This document shows, piece by piece, positions 59,401 to 64,000 of a stretch of DNA of 64,000 bases; positions within the stretch are counted from its first letter, which is position 1; every line of letters starts with the position of its first letter. The stretch is from the NCBI GenBank assembly GCA_934552855.1, contig CAKTEU010000006.1:18080-82079 (forward strand), written 5' to 3'. The DNA comes from an uncultured Eubacteriales bacterium. Its GTDB lineage: Bacteria > Bacillota > Clostridia > Oscillospirales > Acutalibacteraceae. Position numbers and translations under genes: made by a program. The notes below the pieces were generated by a model, which was not told the origin of the DNA, searched no databases, and saw nothing but the letters and a program-made list of their open reading frames with translations.

Positions 59401-61942
59401 GGCTGCAACCTGCACTGAAGACGGCCTTAAGGTTATGCAGTGTTCACGCTGCGATGAAACGGAAGATGTTGTTATTCCGAAGCTCGGACATAACTTTAAT
59501 GTTTCCGGATACCCTGTTCTTCCAACCTGCACAACAAGCGGATATACCGTTATGAAATGCACACATGACGGCTGCACAGAAACCTATAACGAATATGATG
59601 AAAACAAACCTGCTCTCGGACACCTTTGGGGTGAATGGAAGGTAAAAAAGGCTTCAACCAATACCGAAAAAGGCCAGATAGAACATTCCTGCACAAGAGA
59701 GGGCTGTGAAGCAAAGGAAACCGCTGAAATTCCTGCCGGCGAACACAGCTTTGAAAACGCAGTTGGAAAAGTTATCGTTCCCGCAACCTGCAAAACCAAA
59801 GGCAAAACCGAGTATACCTGCACTGCTCATAAGGACGCAAACGGAAATAATACCTGCGGCGTTTCAATCACTGTTGAAACGGAAAAGCTTCCGCATAAGC
59901 TTAAAACAGTGGTTACCTATCCCAAGTGTGAACGCATTCAAAATGCTGACGGAACTTATACCGATAATTTCACTGCAGGCGAAATTAAAGTTTTCTGCGC
60001 AGACTGCGGCGAGGGTGACACAAATGCAACAACCAGTCTTGCAAAGCCGACCGACCATGAATGGGGCGACTTCCAGGTTCACACGGCAGCCACCTGCGGT
60101 ACAGCCGGAAAAAATGTAAGATACTGCAAAAAATGCGGTGCTGCGGATTATAAAGACATCCCCGCAACAGGCAATCATAACTTTAAGGCAACCACGGTTG
60201 ACGCAACCTGTGAAGAAAGAGGATACACAATTTACGCCTGTGTTGGCTGCGGAATGACTTACAGAGATGAATTTACTCCCGTACTTGGACATGATTATGA
60301 TGACGGCGTTGCTGTTGCCGCAACCTGCACAACTGCCGGCGGAATGAAGTATACCTGTAAGCGTGTCTTTAAATCGGAAAAAATAGTTGACGGAGAAAAA
60401 GTAACCGTTGATGTTCCCTGCGGACACTTCAAGATTGTTGAAGACCCCAATCAGCCCGCAACAGGTCACAATCTTACCGATTGGGAATATGTTACTCATC
60501 CTTCCGACAAAAACGCATATGCAAAACATCGTCATTGTCAGAACGTTGGCTGCACTTACAGCGAATATGAAACCGGCGCAGGCGCAGACCACGAAATTAA
60601 AGGCGTAAACGCATATTATCAGGTCAATTTCTATAATGAATGGGTAACCGATGAGTATGAAACCCTTACTCAAAACGAAATTGCCCAAAACCCGATTGCA
60701 TACACAAAGCTTGCAAAAACCTATAAGACCGAAAGGCTTGCTTCGGTTTATGTTCTTAAGGGAACCGAAGCGGAATATCCCGGAAAAGTGCCTGTCAGAG
60801 GAAAGGATATAAATTACGGCGGCTATGATTTTGAAGGTTGGACAGATAAGAAGGGCTTTGGCCGTTCGCTTAAGCATGAACCCGAAGAACGCGAATCAAG
60901 CGAGGGTCTTATTATTGACCTTTCAAACATTAATGCAAACACCGAAGCTTATGCACTTTTCAGAAGCAAGGACGTTTATTACACCGTTTGCTTTGCAAAT
61001 CCGTATAACAACCAGGGCTCAACACGCCTGACAAGAGATTTCAAAATTCTTCACGGCCACGAAATTACATTCACCAAGGACGGCAAACCGTATGACTACA
61101 AACCGTCTATGGCTGAAAATAACCAGGTTAAGTATGAATTTACCGGCTGGAATTACGATATCAATCACATCTATGACAACGTTACCGTAATTGCCCGTTA
61201 TAACTCAATTAAAAAGGTTTATACACTTGTTTATCATGATTATGACGGAAACATTGTCGGCAGAGAGTCAATCACTTACGGCGGTGCCGCACAGAATGTT
61301 CCGACCGTTGCCGAAAAGCCCGAAGACGATACCTATATCTATAGAAATCTTAACAAGTGGACTCTTGCTGACAAAACAACCGAAGTCAACCTCAGCAACT
61401 TCACCTCCGTTCCCGAAAACGCAAAGGAAGGCGACGAAATCCACATCTATTCAAAGCAGGATAAACGCTTGAAGATTTACAAGGTTCAGTTTATTGTTCT
61501 TGATCCGTATAGACAGAACCTCAGCGGCGCAACCGTTCAGGTACTTGACAGCAGAGGACAGCTTGCGGCAACCGCAACAACCGATGAAAAAGGCGTTGCA
61601 AATATTGAAATTACCTATAGCCCAATCTATACCGTCAAGATTTCAAGAGGTAACTATGCTATTGAAGGAACGTTCACTCTTGATCTCAGCAATCCCGGAA
61701 CAATCAAACTTGCAAAAATTCTTGAAGCCGAAAGAAGCTATCAGAGTATTGTAGAGCTTATCAATTACACCGGTGAAGATATGCCTGTTGACAAAAAGTG
61801 CGGCTGCGTATGCCACACCTTCCTCAGCGGTATTTGGATCTTCACGATGAACCTTCTTTATCAAGTATTCAAAATCAGACACGTTTGCTGCTATGATATG
61901 TTTGTTGTTCACGGCGACAAGCTTAAGTACGGTTCAAACTAA
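56438..61942 (+). CDS. Giant secreted Cys-His repeat protein 2 (1834 aa)
   Basis: Start ATG 56438 (AAGGAGGA). Signal peptide nearly identical to that of giant 1. Domains in order: N-terminal beta domain related to giant 1, a Big-like domain, two InlB/Flg_new repeats (about 340-445 and 528-600) with a FIVAR-type helical domain between them (about 452-526; YTEVETQINAANKKKNEELF), about 18 Cys-His units (about 611-1374), three further InlB-like repeats (about 1400-1655; FTGWNYDINHIYDNVTVIARY), a Cna-B/carboxypeptidase-regulatory-like domain (about 1680-1755; GATVQVLDSRGQLAATATTDEKG) and a Cys-rich end: CGCVCH, hydrophobic GIWIFTMNLLYQVFKIR, then HVCC. InlB repeats and FIVAR are typical of cell-surface adhesins. 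Likely a surface adhesin or matrix protein, encoded in tandem with giant 1. Confidence 0.9.
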   Translation: MKKCLRTGKKALSVFMAVLMAITAMVFVAPQKASAIEAGGYRVTVILWTTNGFDTQDKNGLTLYVNYKKTDAAGTTGQLTYHVNEEWFDTDWGKEVGRDNNHKFTIVDAVIPGFPTSINLPGSKNNDGWVRTDGAFEFDVYVNGTFLYTAKARFEYKDSFNPTFTATEAQLPKATSVVWTKSPSDITIPSDETTVSTTAESYCVDQYGVKLGIEPSYTVTYTPDETKNGLSVSTASDADKASVTVSADKNACLSGDGNNIRTATVHADYNYKGVPVSTDTNPTTKTFKIIDPSYDITLLENGGEIKTETPLKKYWGDSYGSLPYAVRDGYTLIGFYPASEGPQGPFYNAETNPKGDPLTADYIVYNDSSWYPAWRINQYTATFNYKDTNYKDVFSSSKVYVGSAVTIPDIPTEINPNVDHTYIFTGWDSEVVATMPANDVTYTAQYSDTIHHADYTEVETQINAANKKKNEELFKENAYTSETVAALENALSTAVDSNSNKLLKSQQSQVDNIASNLKSAIENLKLKTFTVLFVDESGAIIKDGYYYVNYGDKVEVPTAPEKAFDATYHYEFSKWNSDSNDLSACEKVTDNLKYIAEFNAIEHKFTETVTPSDCSNDGVITRTCDCGYTYTFVNESDKAHHTWSEDYKVLIPATCATEGSEALYCTVCGAIDERSIRTIPALTHDWGKWNEEISATCTGKGMKVRECSRCGGKDVEEIPVAGHKWGETTVVAPTCTNGGYSTRTCTACKITEIFDLTDATGHDLSTKTTVEATCVAAGYKETTCSNDGCDYDLVETIPATGEHTYGDEIVLTTANCISDGVAEKECEVCHKVERTITPKLTEHKFGEWQTLAEAGCTTDEIQIRTCTICGTTETKTIDGTAHHTWDADGNYTVDIPATCTTAGSESIHCTVCGVSNKETARTIEKLGHDYTNARTEKHEQDCVSGEYTKTFCTRSGCDHYELVFAEGEKGEARGHDFANEITVEGKTKAATCTEDGLKVMQCSRCDETEDVVIPKLGHNFNVSGYPVLPTCTTSGYTVMKCTHDGCTETYNEYDENKPALGHLWGEWKVKKASTNTEKGQIEHSCTREGCEAKETAEIPAGEHSFENAVGKVIVPATCKTKGKTEYTCTAHKDANGNNTCGVSITVETEKLPHKLKTVVTYPKCERIQNADGTYTDNFTAGEIKVFCADCGEGDTNATTSLAKPTDHEWGDFQVHTAATCGTAGKNVRYCKKCGAADYKDIPATGNHNFKATTVDATCEERGYTIYACVGCGMTYRDEFTPVLGHDYDDGVAVAATCTTAGGMKYTCKRVFKSEKIVDGEKVTVDVPCGHFKIVEDPNQPATGHNLTDWEYVTHPSDKNAYAKHRHCQNVGCTYSEYETGAGADHEIKGVNAYYQVNFYNEWVTDEYETLTQNEIAQNPIAYTKLAKTYKTERLASVYVLKGTEAEYPGKVPVRGKDINYGGYDFEGWTDKKGFGRSLKHEPEERESSEGLIIDLSNINANTEAYALFRSKDVYYTVCFANPYNNQGSTRLTRDFKILHGHEITFTKDGKPYDYKPSMAENNQVKYEFTGWNYDINHIYDNVTVIARYNSIKKVYTLVYHDYDGNIVGRESITYGGAAQNVPTVAEKPEDDTYIYRNLNKWTLADKTTEVNLSNFTSVPENAKEGDEIHIYSKQDKRLKIYKVQFIVLDPYRQNLSGATVQVLDSRGQLAATATTDEKGVANIEITYSPIYTVKISRGNYAIEGTFTLDLSNPGTIKLAKILEAERSYQSIVELINYTGEDMPVDKKCGCVCHTFLSGIWIFTMNLLYQVFKIRHVCCYDMFVVHGDKLKYGSN

Positions 61943-61965
61943 AAATCAAAGCACATTTTAAAAAG

Positions 61966-61996
61966 AGGGGGCTGTCAAAATTGGCGGCCCCCAATT
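61966..61996 (+). terminator. Terminator after giant gene 2
   Basis: GGGGGCTG / CGGCCCCC imperfect stem followed by an AATTGTTTGCTTG stretch, not a long U-run. Confidence 0.6.
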
Positions 61997-62152
61997 GTTT
62001 GCTTGTATATTTTTTCGACAAGCGACTGATAATGGACGATTTAATAAAATTTGTATTATTATTCATATTTTGTTTTGAATGCGTTCACAAAATGGCAGAT
62101 TGTGAATGATATTATCATAAACGATGAAAAACATTGATAAGGGGTAAGTAAT

Positions 62153-62260
62153 ATGAAAGTTGACATCAGTAAAATTCTTGAAATTCTTAATGCAATTATG
62201 GGCCTTTTGAAGGCACTCATCAGCGCAAAAGATAACAAGGAAGGAACCGTTTCACTTTAA
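62153..62260 (+). CDS. Microprotein C (35 aa)
   Basis: MKVDISKILEILNAIMGLLK followed by ALISAKDNKEGTVSL, one amphipathic helix plus a polar tail. AAGGGG ribosome site 9 nt upstream and a terminator just after. It resembles microproteins A and B (I-L-N-x-I-x-x-L-x-K-x-L-I core). Function unknown. Confidence 0.68.
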   Translation: MKVDISKILEILNAIMGLLKALISAKDNKEGTVSL

Positions 62261-62266
62261 AATCCA

Positions 62267-62298
62267 AGCTGCCTTTTGAGGCGGCTTTTTTCTTTTAA
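62267..62298 (+). terminator. Terminator of microprotein C
   Basis: AAGCTGCC / GGCGGCTT stem followed by TTTTCTTTT. Confidence 0.75.
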
Positions 62299-62338
62299 TA
62301 AGCAGAACTTTAACCTTTGTATTTAAGAGAGGATTCTT

Positions 62339-62863
62339 ATGATCAGAAAAGCAACGTTATCCGATATTCACACTGCTGCGGAAATCTATGACGAAATTCA
62401 TGAAAAAGAGGCTCAAAAAGCCGTTTCAATCGGCTGGGTGAAGAATGTTTACCCAACGATTAAAACGGCCGAGGATGCCTTTAAAAGGGGAGACCTTTTT
62501 GTTTTTGAAGAGGATGGAAAGGTGATGGCCTCCGCAATTATCAATAAAGCGCAGGTTGATGTGTATAAGGACGGGAACTGGCTTTATGATGCTCCTGACG
62601 ATAAAATAATGGTGCTTCATACGCTGACCGTTTCTCCGAAAGAAGGCAAGCGGGGAGTCGGCCGTGAATTTGTACGGTTTTATGAAGAGTATGCGAAGAA
62701 AAACGGCTGCAAGGTTCTTCGTATGGATACAAATGAAAAAAACGCCGTTGCCCGTGCATTTTATAAAAAGCTTGGTTTTAAAGAAGCCGGAATTGTTCCG
62801 TGCGAGTTCAACGGTATTCCGGGAGTGAATCTTGTTTTGCTTGAAAAACAGGTTGGAAAATGA
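62339..62863 (+). CDS. GNAT-family N-acetyltransferase
   Basis: 174 residues of the GCN5-related fold. MIRKATLSDIHTAAEIYDEI opens the domain; VLHTLTVSPKEGKRGVGREFVRFYEEYAKKNGCKVLRMDTNEKNAVARAF... holds the acetyl-CoA site (the R/Q-x-x-G-x-G/A motif appears as KRGVGREF) and the terminal FYKKLGFKEAGIV. Substrate unknown. AGAGAGGA ribosome site. Confidence 0.93.
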   Translation: MIRKATLSDIHTAAEIYDEIHEKEAQKAVSIGWVKNVYPTIKTAEDAFKRGDLFVFEEDGKVMASAIINKAQVDVYKDGNWLYDAPDDKIMVLHTLTVSPKEGKRGVGREFVRFYEEYAKKNGCKVLRMDTNEKNAVARAFYKKLGFKEAGIVPCEFNGIPGVNLVLLEKQVGK

Positions 62864-62865
62864 AA

Positions 62866-62904
62866 AAATTGCTGCAACAAAATTCACGTTGCAGCAATTT
62901 TTAT
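62866..62904. terminator. Bidirectional terminator between the GNAT and XRE genes
   Basis: AAATTGCTGCAAC / GTTGCAGCAATTT stem flanked by A- and T-runs. Confidence 0.88.
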
Positions 62905-63242
62905 TTCTTTTTGTATTCATCAATTTCCGTCAGAATTTTGAAAAGGCGTTCCTGTTCGGCCGGCGTTTTTTCAAGCAAAAATTCATAGCACTTAAGCGGA
63001 ATGCTCATTTCCCCGTCGGAATGGGGAAGCTTTTCAAAAAGCGTTGAAAGCTCAAGGCCAAGCCCCGATGCAATGCGTTCAATGCTTATGATTGTTGCAT
63101 TCCTTTCACCGCGCTCAACTTGGCCGATGTAAGTAGGATGGCAATCCGCAAGTTCGGCAAGTTTCTCTTGGCTAAGCTTTTTTCTTATTCTATAGTTTCG
63201 AACACGTTGTCCGATAATCTTTGTCAAATCACTACTATTCAT
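62901..63242 (-). CDS. XRE-family transcriptional regulator
   Basis: 113 residues. HTH_3 domain at about 10-70 (VRNYRIRKKLSQEKLAELADCHPTYIGQVERGERNATIISIERIASGLGL) with a short C-terminal helical tail ending in ILTEIDEYKKK. AGGAGGCG ribosome site. Likely a local repressor; target unknown. The upstream DNA is AT-rich and may hold its promoter. Confidence 0.92.
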   Translation of the reverse strand: MNSSDLTKIIGQRVRNYRIRKKLSQEKLAELADCHPTYIGQVERGERNATIISIERIASGLGLELSTLFEKLPHSDGEMSIPLKCYEFLLEKTPAEQERLFKILTEIDEYKKK

Positions 63243-63394
63243 GGCACGCCTCCTAAAAATAGTCTATAAATATTGGAAAATATATTCTACAGGCTATTGA
63301 TATTCTTGGCGAAGTATAATATACTATAAGCACAAAATGTGAGTTTGTGTTATTCATAGTATAGATTTTAGAAACACAATACAGTATTTAGATA

Positions 63395-63510
63395 TTTTTC
63401 GGTGTTTTGAAGGCAAGGCGGACTTTGTCGGCTTAAAGTGAAGGGCTGAACCGTGAAAGGCATGAAATATACAAACAGAGTTTCCGTTTTGCCTTCAAAG
63501 CGCCGAAATG
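63395..63510. repeat. Palindromic element (28-bp imperfect inverted repeat)
   Basis: TTTTTCGGTGTTTTGAAGGC... (63395-63422) pairs with ...GCCTTCAAAGCGCCGAAA (63483-63510). The 60-bp centre has no ORF. A non-autonomous mobile or structured element. Confidence 0.65.
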
Positions 63511-63518
63511 TTTTTTTG

Positions 63519-64000
63519 ATGGGTGGATTGTTCCGCCCGTTTTTTTATCTTTGACAGCATAAAATTATTGCGAAAATGTGATATTAAACTGTAGGGGAGT
63601 CTCGTGAGGCTCCCGTCAATCTTTCCTTTTTCACCGCATAAATCCTTACGAAACCGTGCGGTTAAACCTTGGCTCCTTCCTGTGAGGGAGCTGTCGGCTT
63701 TGCCGACTGAGGGAGAGGCACCATTACGCCTTTCTTGCCTTTGACCGAACGGGTTCATATAAATTTCATGCCATAGAAAATAAATTTCGCACGGGTCGAA
63801 CCTGCGCCGACCCATTGAACCTAACCTTTTCCGCCACATAAATTCTTTACGAAGCCGTGTGGTTAAACTGTAGGGGAGTCTCGTGAGGCTCCCGTCAATC
63901 TTTCCTTTTTCACCGCATAAATTCTTACGAAACCGTGCGGTTAAACCTTGGCTCCTTCCTGTGAGGGAGCTGTCGGCTTTGCCGACTGAGGGAGAGGCAC
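63519..64000. repeat. Composite hairpin repeat array to the window edge
   Basis: Units of both hairpin families alternate. A 138-bp segment (63584-63721) recurs at 63863-64000 with a single mismatch (CC/TC at the AAATCCTTACG / AAATTCTTACG word), a 279-bp period. Between them lies an ACGGGTCGAACC...CCGACCC unit (63790-63816). With the element at 63395 this fills the 758-bp gap after 63242. Confidence 0.85.

Noticed and set aside
46246..61942. Sortase (LPXTG) anchoring of the giants
   Set aside because: No LPXTG-like motif, hydrophobic span and basic tail in that order at either C-terminus.

Overview
The window looks like chromosomal DNA of a spore-forming member of the Firmicutes, most likely an uncultured gut-type Clostridia (Oscillospirales/Ruminococcaceae-like). 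The evidence is gpr and spoIIP beside rpsT, a ctsR-mcsA-mcsB-clpC stress operon, consensus sigma-A promoters, strong AGGAGG ribosome sites, TTG starts, and large secreted Cys-repeat and leucine-rich-repeat proteins. No rRNA, tRNA, CRISPR array, integrase or transposase gene was seen. The species is not identifiable from the sequence alone.

Layout. 1-6000: a secreted LRR/fibronectin protein cut by the window edge, rpsT, the sporulation pair gpr-spoIIP, a small membrane protein, a beheaded trypsin-like protease and a small anchored protein. 6001-6674: a cluster of hairpin repeats. 6675-14199: a GH3-family acyl-acid amido synthetase homologue, a secreted transglutaminase-like/LRR protein, a GH31 glycosidase with PA14, and a tiny secreted peptide. 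14200-20700: ileS, proS, a 221-bp MITE, an AraC/GyrI regulator and two paralogous microproteins. 21100-27270: a complete oligopeptide ABC importer operon. 27366-32609: a ceramidase-like protein, then a stand-alone condensation-domain protein with an acyl carrier protein, then a secreted alpha/beta hydrolase with Cys in the nucleophile elbow. 32700-38153: a CGCGC microprotein and the CtsR regulon operon, with a second copy of the same MITE between mcsB and clpC. 38154-46245: a small XRE-controlled membrane locus, a lipoprotein, a copper ATPase with a fused C-terminal CopZ-like domain, a secreted protein, two holin-like type I toxin/antisense-RNA modules, and a four-helix-bundle gene framed by 43-bp inverted repeats. 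46246-61942: two giant secreted proteins (3261 and 1834 aa) filling a quarter of the window. 62153-64000: a microprotein, a GNAT acetyltransferase, an XRE regulator and more repeats.

The most unusual content is a family of secreted proteins with tandem Cys3-His units (typically C-x9-C-x2-C-x12-H). By my reading there are about 69 units in the first giant, about 18 in the second and 3 in the transglutaminase-like protein. All three end in a related module: a Cys/His cluster, a hydrophobic or amphipathic helix with a KLF-like end, and a second Cys cluster. There is no LPXTG signal. The two giants also share a nearly identical signal peptide (RTGKKALSVF...VFVAP). I propose an undescribed, possibly metal-binding, surface or envelope retention system. 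The next most notable items are the two 219/221-identical MITEs, the paired type I toxin-antitoxin loci, the free-standing IVS-like four-helix-bundle cassette, and the composite hairpin repeat arrays.
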